A stretch of DNA of 64,000 nucleotides. Source: Leptospira mtsangambouensis (lineage in GTDB: Bacteria; Spirochaetota; Leptospiria; Leptospirales; Leptospiraceae). The DNA is taken from NCBI RefSeq assembly GCF_004770475.1, contig NZ_RQHK01000017.1, forward strand, positions 1 through 64,000. The letters are read 5' to 3'. Shown here piece by piece: positions 1 to 7,802 of this stretch (position 1 is its first letter; each line of letters starts with the position of its first letter). The notes below the pieces were generated by a model that had not been told where the DNA came from, did not search any database, and saw only the letters and a program-made list of their open reading frames with translations. A program made the position numbers and the translations under genes.

Positions 1-120
1 GCACCTGGGGTCAGGTTTTGGGAAGATGTAGGTGATCCACCGACAAGGCCAAATAGAAAAGCAAATAGACTAAAGTCTGTTTGGTTGTCACCTGTGGGAA
101 AAAACAGAAGACAATTTTGA
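1..120 (+). CDS. possible C-terminal end of a gene cut by the window start
   Basis: Frame 1 is open from base 1 to a TGA at 118-120 (39 codons, basic tail ending KNRRQF). It is less AT-rich than the next 400 bases. The opposite strand is also open over much of the same stretch, so the strand is not certain. No family was recognised and no start is inside the window. Confidence 0.25.
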   Translation, partial: APGVRFWEDVGDPPTRPNRKANRLKSVWLSPVGKNRRQF

Positions 121-286
121 GTGAATAAAAAGAGAAAAGAAAAAAAGTAAATTTGTTTGGGAATTCGCATTATAAAAATTAGCCTAGATGTTTAGAAGTA
201 TATTAACAAATTTTAATGTGTTCCATTGTGACGTTCGGCGACAGCTAATTTTTATTAGTTTGTCCAAAAAGTTTCAATTTTCCGTT

Positions 287-320
287 AAAAACGGTCTGAA
301 AACAGGTTTGCACCGTTTTT
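287..320 (+). terminator. terminator-like hairpin
   Basis: Perfect 9-bp arms AAAAACGGT (287-295) and ACCGTTTTT (312-320) enclose a 16-nt loop that itself holds a CTG-AAAA-CAG mini-hairpin. The right arm ends in five T residues. It lies in the AT-rich gene-free stretch 121-538, where nothing else was found except the element at 440-454; the short open frames there have no protein-like character. Confidence 0.45.
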
Positions 321-439
321 ATCGGTTTTATGAGTATTACTTTTGTAAATGGGTGCAAAAGTATGAGAAGATAAGAAAAATTCATATGACAACTAGGACT
401 AGCCACAAATTTTAACTTATTTTTCGAATCAAATCCCTG

Positions 440-454
440 CAAATGACTTGAGAA
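440..454 (+). promoter_or_regulatory. upstream element shared by two lipoprotein paralogs, copy 1
   Basis: CAAATGACTTGAGAA lies 85 bp before the ATG at 539. A copy with 14 of 15 bases identical (2307-2321) lies 72 bp before the next paralog. The TTGAGA inside could act as a -35 element; no clear -10 could be assigned. Function is inferred from conservation and position only. Confidence 0.35.
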
Positions 455-538
455 CTAAATCTTTTCTGCTCTCTTTTAGAAATCAAATTCAATAATTAGT
501 TTCCATATTCGCTTCAGGAACAATGGAATAGGAAAAAC

Positions 539-2131
539 ATGTTATCTGGTTTCCAAGCTCACAAAATAACGATTATCTTTATCTATTTGTTCATTTTTGC
601 TTTCGTTCATTGTAAGTTAGATTTAAACAACCCAAGTGATTCAAAATCAAAAAGTTATTTTGAAACAGCTGCAATGAATACCTATCTTCGAACGATTTGT
701 AGTCCTCTCGTGAGAGGAAATGTTAGAATTGGCAGTGGGAATTATTTAGTATTACCGCAATCACTCCTTTCTTTAAAAAACGGGAACTACATTATCACAG
801 CCAGTGTTTCAGAACCAATTTTATGGTCAGGAAGAAGTGATGGAATTAATCATAGTTATACGGGAGTAATAGGAACAGACCCATTCATAGTCATCTTTCA
901 AGTTAATGGGAGGACATTCGAAATTGAATGGTTGGACTATTTAGGGCACGCAGCAACTACTAGTTCCAATCGTTATTTTTCCAGTCTTTCTGAATTTTCC
1001 AATGGAGAGATCGGCATATTTACTCAAGTCACTGGAACTGAACAAGCTGGAGCCATTTCAGGAAAACTAAACTCGGATTCTTTTATGGTAGCACGTTATT
1101 CCCCATCTGGCTCGCGTGTTTGGTTCACATATTTAGATATGGCAATAGGAACCTTTAACATAGACAAAATAGCCCATATAGTCGATTCGAAGGAACAGAT
1201 ACATCTTTTTTATACGTCTATCGGCACTGCTGCCAATACACCCAACTCGGTGGGTATCACTGAATTTCCAGCTCCTACAGTGGCTTCAAATGGATTGTTT
1301 GCAGGACAAAAAGAAATTGGTTGGGCCATTCTCAATGGAAGTGGAATTCCACAACGACAAAGATTTTTACGTGGTGCGAGTGATTTTGAAGTTATCTCTG
1401 CGATCTATACTAAAAATGACACTATCTTGTTAGGTGGTAGTGCATTGAATCAAATCGAAAATTTCTCTGGTCATCCAGCATTGAATCAACCAAGAGGATT
1501 TTCTGCCTTTTTATCTTCCAATACGCAAGACGTAATTAAAATCAATTATCTTGGTTCCAGCGATTCAACATTTACTGTTGGAAAATTAGAGGCGATGACA
1601 TTAGGAAATGACGGAATATATGGAACAGGAGTGGCAGCAGGATCTTATGGATTTCCCATTCATGACTATCAATTTTATCCTGCTGGAAATTTCAGAAATT
1701 ATTCATTCGTAAAATTTGATTTGAATGGAAACTTACTTTGGAACCAATTCTTAGGTTCTTCCACTACTAACGTGATTGATTTAGTTCCTGCATTGTCTTA
1801 TATTTCTTACTTCGATGAAATTCGCGTGAAACTATTGGGAACAGAAGCTGGAACACGAATGACAGGACTCGACTCCATCAGTTATGGTTCTGGAATTAAT
1901 CCTTATCAGGACGTAACTTTGCGTATCAATGGTAGAGCAGGTCGTTATAACTCCATTCGATACGAAACCAATATTTTAGTCACTAATCCCGTTTCTGGTT
2001 TGATAGGATTAAATGTAGACATTCAAGATGCTTGTAATGGGAGAATGGTATCTTTAAAAAGATTCTTATATTTTCCGGCAACAATTGGTTATTTAGAATT
2101 CTCTACCAAACCTCCGATGGAAGAACCCTAG
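539..2131 (+). CDS. SBBP/beta-propeller-like lipoprotein (paralog 1 of 3)
   Basis: Predicted exported lipoprotein of 530 aa. The N-terminus has a hydrophobic stretch ending FAFVHC, followed by KLDLNNPSD; the Cys is the likely lipidation site and the KL.(L/F)NNP motif is shared by the other two paralogs. The body repeats phrases of the type FEIEWLDYLG, SRVWFTYLD and GNLLWNQFLG, the pattern of SBBP beta-propeller repeats (KLD..G.L.W...LGG), so a surface or periplasmic propeller is likely. AGGA lies 7-10 bases before the ATG. It is probably monocistronic, with the next paralog 261 bp downstream. Binding partner unknown. The fold assignment is by motif pattern only. Confidence 0.75.
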   Translation: MLSGFQAHKITIIFIYLFIFAFVHCKLDLNNPSDSKSKSYFETAAMNTYLRTICSPLVRGNVRIGSGNYLVLPQSLLSLKNGNYIITASVSEPILWSGRSDGINHSYTGVIGTDPFIVIFQVNGRTFEIEWLDYLGHAATTSSNRYFSSLSEFSNGEIGIFTQVTGTEQAGAISGKLNSDSFMVARYSPSGSRVWFTYLDMAIGTFNIDKIAHIVDSKEQIHLFYTSIGTAANTPNSVGITEFPAPTVASNGLFAGQKEIGWAILNGSGIPQRQRFLRGASDFEVISAIYTKNDTILLGGSALNQIENFSGHPALNQPRGFSAFLSSNTQDVIKINYLGSSDSTFTVGKLEAMTLGNDGIYGTGVAAGSYGFPIHDYQFYPAGNFRNYSFVKFDLNGNLLWNQFLGSSTTNVIDLVPALSYISYFDEIRVKLLGTEAGTRMTGLDSISYGSGINPYQDVTLRINGRAGRYNSIRYETNILVTNPVSGLIGLNVDIQDACNGRMVSLKRFLYFPATIGYLEFSTKPPMEEP

Positions 2132-2306
2132 AACCATGCGGTATTTACTACAGACCACAGGGATAAACACCAAAATCCATTCGCATAAAATCACCTTTGA
2201 TTCAATGCATATAAATAACAGAATATTCTAATTTTCAAGATTAACTTCAAACCAAAAAACTCTGAAAATCGGTTTCAAATTGAATCTGTTTTGTTAGGGA
2301 TTTCCA

Positions 2307-2321
2307 CAAAGGACTTGAGAA
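2307..2321 (+). promoter_or_regulatory. upstream element shared by two lipoprotein paralogs, copy 2
   Basis: CAAAGGACTTGAGAA, differing from 440-454 at one base, lies 72 bp before the ATG at 2393. Similar CT-rich sequence follows both copies, so the two leaders look duplicated together with their genes. The third paralog at 7803 lacks the element in its leader. Confidence 0.35.
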
Positions 2322-2392
2322 ATTTCTGTCTTCCTCTGAAATGACTAAAAATACAGAAAACTTTCCCAATTAGCGGAAAATTTAGTTTGGCA

Positions 2393-3985
2393 ATGAATCA
2401 TTTTAGAAATTTAAAGTGGAAGTTTTTTATACTTCTGCCCTTAACTATCATCTTAATGCAGTTGAACAACTGTAAGCTGGAATTTAACAACCCAAAAGAC
2501 CCAATATCTAAAAGTTATACAGAAACTTGGCTTTGGGAAGAATACCTACGTAGTTTATGTAATCCCAATGCAAAAGCTTCTCTTCGATTGGGAACTGGAA
2601 CATATAAGACCTATCCTTATAAATTGCTTAAACTCAAAAATGGGAATTTTTTAGTGACGGCAGGAGTTTTTGAAGAAGTGGTTTGGAATGGAAAAACCGC
2701 TGGGAAAAATTTTTCTTTTTCAGGAACACCAGGAAGCGATTTGAACGGTATTGCATTTATAGTCAATGGAAGAACGTTTCAAATAGAATGGTTGGATTAT
2801 CTCGGCCAACTTGCAACTGCTTCAGATAAAAAAGAAATGATTCCGGTTACGGAATTGTCGAATGGTGATGTTATTGTGGCTGCTTATACAAACAGTGCCG
2901 CCCAAGGGAATCCCATATCGCCAAAAACAAATACAAACTCAATGCTAATAGTTCGTTTTGATTCCAATGGGAACCGTGTCTGGAGTTCTTATTTAGACAA
3001 AACTGATAATTCTATTGTAGTAAATAGATTTACCCTTGTCTCAGATAGTTTTGATCAAATACATCTTTTTTTCACGAGTATTGGTACAGCATATCCAGAT
3101 ACAAATGGGTTTGGTGAATTTCTAGCCATGGAAGTTCCTTCCAATGGTTCAACTAATCAAGAAGAGATAGGATGGGCAGTTTTATCACAACATGGTGGAC
3201 CTTTACGCCAGCGCTATTTGCCATCTAACAATAATTCAACGGTATATGTTGCGATTCTCGGTTTAAACGGATCTATTATCTTATCTGGAAGTGCAGGAGA
3301 TAATTTTACTGGATACACCGGTCACCCGCTACCTTCTTATAATTATAATAGGCCAGTAATTGTTAATCTCTCCGTTACCAATTTTTCCATTTCCAACATT
3401 ACTTATCTAGGATCCATTAATCCTACCTATATTTTCGGAGCTTTACAAAATCTAGTGCAAGGATCTGACGGATTTTATGGAACAGGTTTGAATGCTGGTG
3501 AATTCGGAACATCTATCCACCCCTATCAATCGGCCTCAAACTTTAGAAACAATATTTTCTCTAAGTTTGATTGGAATGGAAACCTGATTTGGAATCAGTT
3601 CCTTGGATCTACGACAAATGGAGCTTTGGAAATTCCAGCAATAATCAGCTATATCAAAGAATCTGACTCAATGAAAGCCTTCACCTATACCTTTGAAGAT
3701 GGAGGTTTATATACTGGTTTAACTATACCAGTAACTGGTACTGGAATTAATCCCTTTCAAATGACGACCTTAACCATTGCGGGAACCAATGGAAAGTACC
3801 AATCAATCCACTATAAAACAAGTATATTAAATGACCCCCCTGGAGCAGATGAATTGCTACAAAATCTATCTGCCGTAACAGAGGCATGTGGCGGTCGTTT
3901 GGTTCGATTACAAAGTATTCAGAATGTTATATCTGAAATAGGTGTGCTCGAACTGGGAACAAGGCCGGCAAACGAAGAACCATAA
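2393..3985 (+). CDS. SBBP/beta-propeller-like lipoprotein (paralog 2 of 3)
   Basis: About 530 aa and close to the preceding gene along its whole length. Shared features are a signal ending MQLNNC then KLEFNNPKD, the NGRTFQIEWLDYLG segment, NRVWSSYLD, EIGWAVL, and GNLIWNQFLGS near the C-terminus. These match SBBP-type beta-propeller repeats. A TTG two codons upstream (2387) is in frame, but the ATG at 2393 gives a normal signal peptide and is preferred. The stop codon sits inside a 12-bp inverted repeat (3977-4016). Tandem duplication with paralog 1 is the simplest origin. Ligand or function unknown. Confidence 0.75.
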   Translation: MNHFRNLKWKFFILLPLTIILMQLNNCKLEFNNPKDPISKSYTETWLWEEYLRSLCNPNAKASLRLGTGTYKTYPYKLLKLKNGNFLVTAGVFEEVVWNGKTAGKNFSFSGTPGSDLNGIAFIVNGRTFQIEWLDYLGQLATASDKKEMIPVTELSNGDVIVAAYTNSAAQGNPISPKTNTNSMLIVRFDSNGNRVWSSYLDKTDNSIVVNRFTLVSDSFDQIHLFFTSIGTAYPDTNGFGEFLAMEVPSNGSTNQEEIGWAVLSQHGGPLRQRYLPSNNNSTVYVAILGLNGSIILSGSAGDNFTGYTGHPLPSYNYNRPVIVNLSVTNFSISNITYLGSINPTYIFGALQNLVQGSDGFYGTGLNAGEFGTSIHPYQSASNFRNNIFSKFDWNGNLIWNQFLGSTTNGALEIPAIISYIKESDSMKAFTYTFEDGGLYTGLTIPVTGTGINPFQMTTLTIAGTNGKYQSIHYKTSILNDPPGADELLQNLSAVTEACGGRLVRLQSIQNVISEIGVLELGTRPANEEP

Positions 3986-4016
3986 GATAAGGGAACTTTA
4001 ACTAATCTTATGGTTC
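3977..4016 (+). terminator. 12-bp inverted repeat spanning a stop codon
   Basis: GAACCATAAGAT (3977-3988) pairs perfectly with ATCTTATGGTTC (4005-4016) across a 16-nt loop. The left arm includes the last codons and TAA of the upstream gene. GGGAAC (3991-3996) can alternatively pair with GTTCCC (4013-4018). There is no T-run, so this may be a factor-dependent terminator or an mRNA-stability stem. Confidence 0.5.
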
Positions 4017-4245
4017 CCAGGTTCCAAACCGAGTTCACTCTCAACTATTTTTAGAAAGCATGTACGAACTTGAAACATAATACACTGCCGCCACTGCCTT
4101 CAGCGCAATTTCCACCCAACGCCAATCAGCTCCTCGTATTTTGTTGTGCAAAACTAGCAGTATTTTCGTATTTTTTTCTTCCCAATCTGTCACAAAAGGT
4201 AAGATCAATTGTCCCAATAGTAAAACAGTTCTTTAGGAGAATTCG

Positions 4246-4623
4246 ATGAAACTCACTTCCTTCATTCTAACTGCATTTGTTGCGGTAGAACATGTGTTCA
4301 TATTGGTATTGGAAATGTTCCTTTGGAAAACCGATCTAGGGATGAAAATTTTCCAGTTAACACCAGAAACTGCAGAAATAACGGCAAAACTTGCAAAAAA
4401 CCAAGGCCTTTATAATGGATTTTTAGCAGCGGGACTTTTTTGGGCTTTATTTTTTATCAAAGACCAAAACCAGAAATTCCAAACCATTTTGTTTTTTCTC
4501 ATTTGTGTGGTAGTGGCAGGAATTTATGGTTCAGCAACTGCTAAGTTTTCTATTTTGTTTTCACAAGGCTTGCCAGCTTTCCTAGCTCTCGTGTTACACT
4601 ACTTATCTAACAAAAACCAATGA
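4246..4623 (+). CDS. DUF1304 family membrane protein
   Basis: 125 aa with four predicted hydrophobic segments. The N-terminal TAFVAVEHVFILVLEMFLW, a central NQGLYNGFLAAGLFWAL and a late AGIYGSAT segment are the conserved core of DUF1304 (small inner-membrane proteins of unknown function). An AGGAG sits just upstream of the ATG. The stop overlaps the start of the following ECF sigma gene (ATGA), implying translational coupling. Linkage to the sigma factor may mean it belongs to that regulon or helps sense its signal, but no anti-sigma features are visible in it. Confidence 0.85.
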   Translation: MKLTSFILTAFVAVEHVFILVLEMFLWKTDLGMKIFQLTPETAEITAKLAKNQGLYNGFLAAGLFWALFFIKDQNQKFQTILFFLICVVVAGIYGSATAKFSILFSQGLPAFLALVLHYLSNKNQ

Positions 4624-5471
4624 TAGACGATCCGCATCTTTTATTATTAGAAAGTTCACTTGCTGGAAAAACAAAAGCGTTGGAAGAACTAATTCAAATC
4701 TTCCAACCAAAGTTGTTTTCTTTGGCATTGAAGTTTTTATGGAACCCAGAAGATGCGGAAGACGCCACTCAAGAAATTTTAGTCAAAGTCATTACAAACT
4801 TAAGTGGCTTTCGAAAGGAAAGTAAACTTTCCACTTGGATCTATCGAATTGCAAGCAATCACTTGATCAATCTGCAGAAATCAAAAATGGAACAAAGGAA
4901 AGTACATTTAAGAGCCGTTCGTGAAGAATTGCACCGAACACAAATCGCCTACACCCCAAGTCCAGAAGAAGGGGAAAATTCTCCAAAACTTTCGGAGATG
5001 ATTTTACACGTTCAAGTTGCTTGCACCTATGCTATGTTACAAGGCCTTTCAAGACCTTACCGTATGGTATATCTACTAGGCGAAGTATTCCAAACTTCTA
5101 GTGAAGAAGGGGCTTGGGTTATGGGAATTCGCTCCGAAACCTTTCGCCAAAAGTTGTCCAGATCAAGAAAACAAATGGAAACTTTTCTCGGAAAAGAATG
5201 TAGTTTAACCAAAGCAGACAACCCTTGTCACTGCAAAGATCGTGTCACTTATGCTACAAAAAGAGGAAGGATCAAATCCTATCTAAAACTTTCAGAACAA
5301 ATGAAAATAGATGGAAGATGGAAAGAAACAAAACCTATGATGGCAAATACTTCCAAAATCAGAAAAGCTGCAGAAGTATTTCGTAATCATCCAGAGTTTT
5401 TACCGAAAAAAAACCAATTAGAAAATATTAAATCTTTATTAAACAACTCGTTTCCACTCACGGCTCGGTGA
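4620..5471 (+). CDS. ECF-type RNA polymerase sigma factor with Cys-containing C-terminal extension
   Basis: 283 aa. Sigma region 2 is clear in the first 95 residues (LFSLALKFLWNPEDAEDATQ, then STWIYRIASNHL). Region 4 follows at about residues 130-190 (MLQGLSRPYRMVYLLGEVFQ, then a helix-turn-helix). After region 4 there is an extension of about 90 residues beginning CSLTKADNPCHCKDR. A CG(L)..P.NPC.C type motif is known in some ECF proteins and may bind metal or sense redox. The gene is translationally coupled to the DUF1304 gene and no anti-sigma gene is adjacent. Its 3' end overlaps the convergent AraC gene by 33 bp. Confidence 0.85.
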   Translation: MIDDPHLLLLESSLAGKTKALEELIQIFQPKLFSLALKFLWNPEDAEDATQEILVKVITNLSGFRKESKLSTWIYRIASNHLINLQKSKMEQRKVHLRAVREELHRTQIAYTPSPEEGENSPKLSEMILHVQVACTYAMLQGLSRPYRMVYLLGEVFQTSSEEGAWVMGIRSETFRQKLSRSRKQMETFLGKECSLTKADNPCHCKDRVTYATKRGRIKSYLKLSEQMKIDGRWKETKPMMANTSKIRKAAEVFRNHPEFLPKKNQLENIKSLLNNSFPLTAR

Positions 5472-6335
5472 AGTTCCATAAATTCGTTTATAAGCTTTTG
5501 AAAAAGAAAAAGCGGATGCATAACCTACATTTTGCGCAACTTCTTCCAATCCGATATTCCCTTTCTGAAATAATTCTTTTGCCTTTTCCATTCTAAGTTT
5601 TGTCAGATATTCCATAGGAGGAATACCCAAAACGTCTCGAAATCGGTTCGCAAGATTTGCACGAGAAACTCCTGTTTCTTTAGCTAAGGATTCGATAGTC
5701 CATTCTTTGCTATATCCATTGTGCAACTTTTCCAATGCATACAAAACCAACGTGTCATGGAAAGCATTAATCCATCCGACTTGTGAAGTGACATGATTGT
5801 TTAACCACATTCTCAACATATAATATAACAGAATGTCTGTTAATCTTTGTACGATTAAATCAGTTCCTAAATTCAATTCTAATTCTCGGGAAAGGATTTG
5901 AATGATGTCTCCGAGTGCATGATGAGCTTGAATCGTTTCATACGGAATATGAATATACTCCGGTAGTTCCAAAAACAATGGGTGGACAGGTCCCGGTGGG
6001 ACTTCGTATCTCACTGAAACAAAAGTAGTAACTGGATTTTCATTTTTTATCTGTGTTTTCTTTTCACCTAAGAAACGTTCAATGGTAACTACTTTTGCTT
6101 TCGGATCGGATAATAGTTCGTGATTGGTTCCCCGGGTGATAAAAATCAGATCCCCTTTATGTAAAGGAATCGTTGTATTTCCCATCCTCGCATAACAACT
6201 GCCTTGTGTTACGACGTGGAATCCCCCACTCTTTTCACAAGGGAAATGAAATCCAAAACTTTGGTAAATTTGGCCTTTGGATAGTAGGTCATTTGTCCAA
6301 CCGGCAGAGGAGAGAATATCCGATAGTAGATCCAT
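5439..6335 (-). CDS. AraC family regulator with cupin_6-type sensor domain
   Basis: 298 aa from the ATG at 6335. An in-frame TTG at 6362 would add nine residues. The N-terminal half resembles the cupin_6/AraC-binding domain (SFGFHFPCEKSGGFHVVTQG, then PLHKGDLIFITRGTNHEL). The C-terminal 100 residues hold two helix-turn-helices of the AraC type (SLAKETGVSRANLANRFRDV and VAQNVGYASAFSFSKAYKRI). It is divergent from the NmrA-like reductase at 6483, the usual arrangement for an AraC regulator and its target. CAGTAT direct repeats lie between them. The inducer is unknown. Confidence 0.85.
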   Translation of the reverse strand: MDLLSDILSSAGWTNDLLSKGQIYQSFGFHFPCEKSGGFHVVTQGSCYARMGNTTIPLHKGDLIFITRGTNHELLSDPKAKVVTIERFLGEKKTQIKNENPVTTFVSVRYEVPPGPVHPLFLELPEYIHIPYETIQAHHALGDIIQILSRELELNLGTDLIVQRLTDILLYYMLRMWLNNHVTSQVGWINAFHDTLVLYALEKLHNGYSKEWTIESLAKETGVSRANLANRFRDVLGIPPMEYLTKLRMEKAKELFQKGNIGLEEVAQNVGYASAFSFSKAYKRIYGTSPSREWKRVV

Positions 6336-6414
6336 TCTCCCATTTTTCTCAAATTTACCCAAAAGTCTATCATTTTATACGATTGGATATATTTTTAATA
6401 TTTTACGACATAGA

Positions 6415-6436
6415 CAGTATAAAAAATCCCCAGTAT
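6415..6436. promoter_or_regulatory. direct repeats in the divergent AraC/NmrA promoter region
   Basis: CAGTAT occurs at 6415-6420 and 6431-6436, 16 bp apart, between the divergent AraC and reductase genes. Direct half-sites are typical of AraC-family operators, so this is a candidate binding site; binding is inferred. CTATCAT (6367-6373) and ATGATAG (6435-6441) also form a spaced inverted pair. Confidence 0.3.
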
Positions 6437-6482
6437 GATAGAAAAACAATAAAGGATTTAAATCCGAAATCGAGGATACGTT

Positions 6483-7331
6483 ATGAAAGTATTTGTTTAT
6501 GGTGGTTCAGGACTTGTTGGGGGCCATCTCGTTACCGAATTACAAAAACAGGGGCATGAAGTTTGGGCAGGATCCAGAAAACCCGAGTCCCAAAAAAGCA
6601 GTGCCAATTTGCATTGGGTCTTTGCTGATTCATCTAATCTCACTAAAGGATTAGAAGTTTTGGAACAAGTGGATGCCGCTTATTTTTTAAGTCCTCCCGG
6701 CCAAACCAACCAATACGAAATCCTTTCTCCATGGATTGAAAAAGCAAAACAAGTCCGCCTAAAAAAAATAGTTCTTATGACTGCAATGGGTGTGGACCAT
6801 ACACCGCCAGAAGCTCCATTTCGCAAAACAGAGATTTTACTCGAAGGTGCTGGGATTCCATGGAATATCATTCGACCTAACTGGTTTATGCAAAACTTCC
6901 ATACTTTTTGGATCGCAGGTATCAAACAAGACCAGAAAATTTATTTTCCTGGTGGGAACGCAAAAACAAGTTTTATCGATGCAAGAGACATTGCTTCTGT
7001 TGCTGCCGTTCTTCTTACTACTACAAAGTATGATAACCAAGCCTTCACTTTGACTGGACCAGAATCCATTGATCATAATGAAGTTGCAAAACACTTAACA
7101 AACGTAAGTGGAAAAAATATTGAATATGTTGATGTTGATCCAAAAGTTTTTGAATCTTCACTTGTTTCAGCTGGATTATCAAAAGATTACGCGGCATTTC
7201 TTGTGATGATCGCTGGAGCATTGAAAGAAGGATTTTCTGCCCCGATTCTTGAAACTGTTAAAACCTTAACAGGAAAAAATCCGATCTCTTTTGCAGAATA
7301 CGCAAAAGATTTCGCAAGTTCTTGGAAATAA
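6483..7331 (+). CDS. NmrA-like NAD(P)-binding oxidoreductase
   Basis: 282 aa Rossmann-fold protein of the NmrA/atypical SDR type. The dinucleotide-binding loop GGSGLVGGH is at residues 7-15. FLSPPGQTNQYE, MTAMGVDHTPPEAPF and IRPNWFMQNF are characteristic of NmrA/NAD(P)H quinone reductase 2-like proteins. No catalytic YxxxK is evident, as is normal in this subgroup. It lies divergent from an AraC regulator that probably controls it. Its substrate cannot be told from sequence. A 21-bp palindrome overlaps the stop codon. Confidence 0.8.
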   Translation: MKVFVYGGSGLVGGHLVTELQKQGHEVWAGSRKPESQKSSANLHWVFADSSNLTKGLEVLEQVDAAYFLSPPGQTNQYEILSPWIEKAKQVRLKKIVLMTAMGVDHTPPEAPFRKTEILLEGAGIPWNIIRPNWFMQNFHTFWIAGIKQDQKIYFPGGNAKTSFIDARDIASVAAVLLTTTKYDNQAFTLTGPESIDHNEVAKHLTNVSGKNIEYVDVDPKVFESSLVSAGLSKDYAAFLVMIAGALKEGFSAPILETVKTLTGKNPISFAEYAKDFASSWK

Positions 7332-7348
7332 ATCTGAATCAGATTTAT
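7328..7348 (+). terminator. palindrome overlapping the NmrA-like gene stop codon
   Basis: ATAAATCTGA (7328-7337), one central A, and TCAGATTTAT (7339-7348) form a perfect 10-bp inverted repeat. As RNA it gives an 8-bp stem with a 5-nt loop. It includes the TAA of the upstream gene and is probably a weak terminator or 3' stability element. Confidence 0.4.
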
Positions 7349-7364
7349 GGAGAAACTAAGATAC

Positions 7365-7384
7365 GGTTGGCGGCACCGCCAGCC
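7365..7384 (+). terminator. GC-rich hairpin downstream of the NmrA-like gene
   Basis: GGTTGGCG (7365-7372), loop GCAC, CGCCAGCC (7377-7384): an 8-bp stem with one G-T wobble on the plus strand. It is strikingly GC-rich in an AT-rich gap. A short pyrimidine-rich run follows (GGGTCTTCT). It could terminate the gene ending at 7331 or act for the minus-strand remnant beside it. Confidence 0.45.
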
Positions 7385-7402
7385 GGGTCTTCTAAAATAT
7401 TT

Positions 7403-7650
7403 CTAAGTTATAATTTTTGAAACGGCAAAAGTAAAATATCCAGCATTAACTTTTTGTGAATATCCAATCACCAAACTTTGTACAAAGATTTTTTTATCAT
7501 CTTTTCCAATTTCATAAATCAATTCAACTACATCTATGTTGTTAGTTACTAGATCCTAACCCATAAAAAATACCGTTTGGTGTTTACTGATTTGTCTTTA
7601 TTTTCGATCACAAAACCAGCGCGTTTCGTATGGCAGAATACACTACAAGA
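7403..7650 (-). pseudogene. decayed minus-strand gene remnant
   Basis: On the minus strand, two protein-like frames abut. One (about 7650 down to a TAG at 7549-7551) reads AGFVIENKDKSVNTKRYFLW. The other, shifted by one base (from about 7545 to a TAG at 7403-7405), contains NIDVVELIYEIGKDDKKIF, then QSLVIGYSQKVNAGYF. Both look like real protein, but neither has a good start and they are separated by stops and a frameshift. I infer the C-terminal end of a broken gene. No family recognised. The rest of the 471-bp gap (7332-7802) is AT-rich with two hairpins at its left end. Confidence 0.5.
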
Positions 7651-7802
7651 ATGCAATTTTTTTACAAACTTTGTTTACAATTTTTTTCTTAAAACCAAAA
7701 CAACTAATGAAATAAATGAAAAAGTAAATCCTTTTACAAAAACAAATCGTCACCTAACCCTTACGACGATGATATGGTTATATCCTTTTTTGGTTTATCT
7801 AT

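Noticed and set aside
188..415. 75-codon open frame in the gene-poor left end
   Set aside because: Composition follows the AT-rich DNA, it contains the hairpin at 287-320, lacks a ribosome-binding site and does not resemble a protein.
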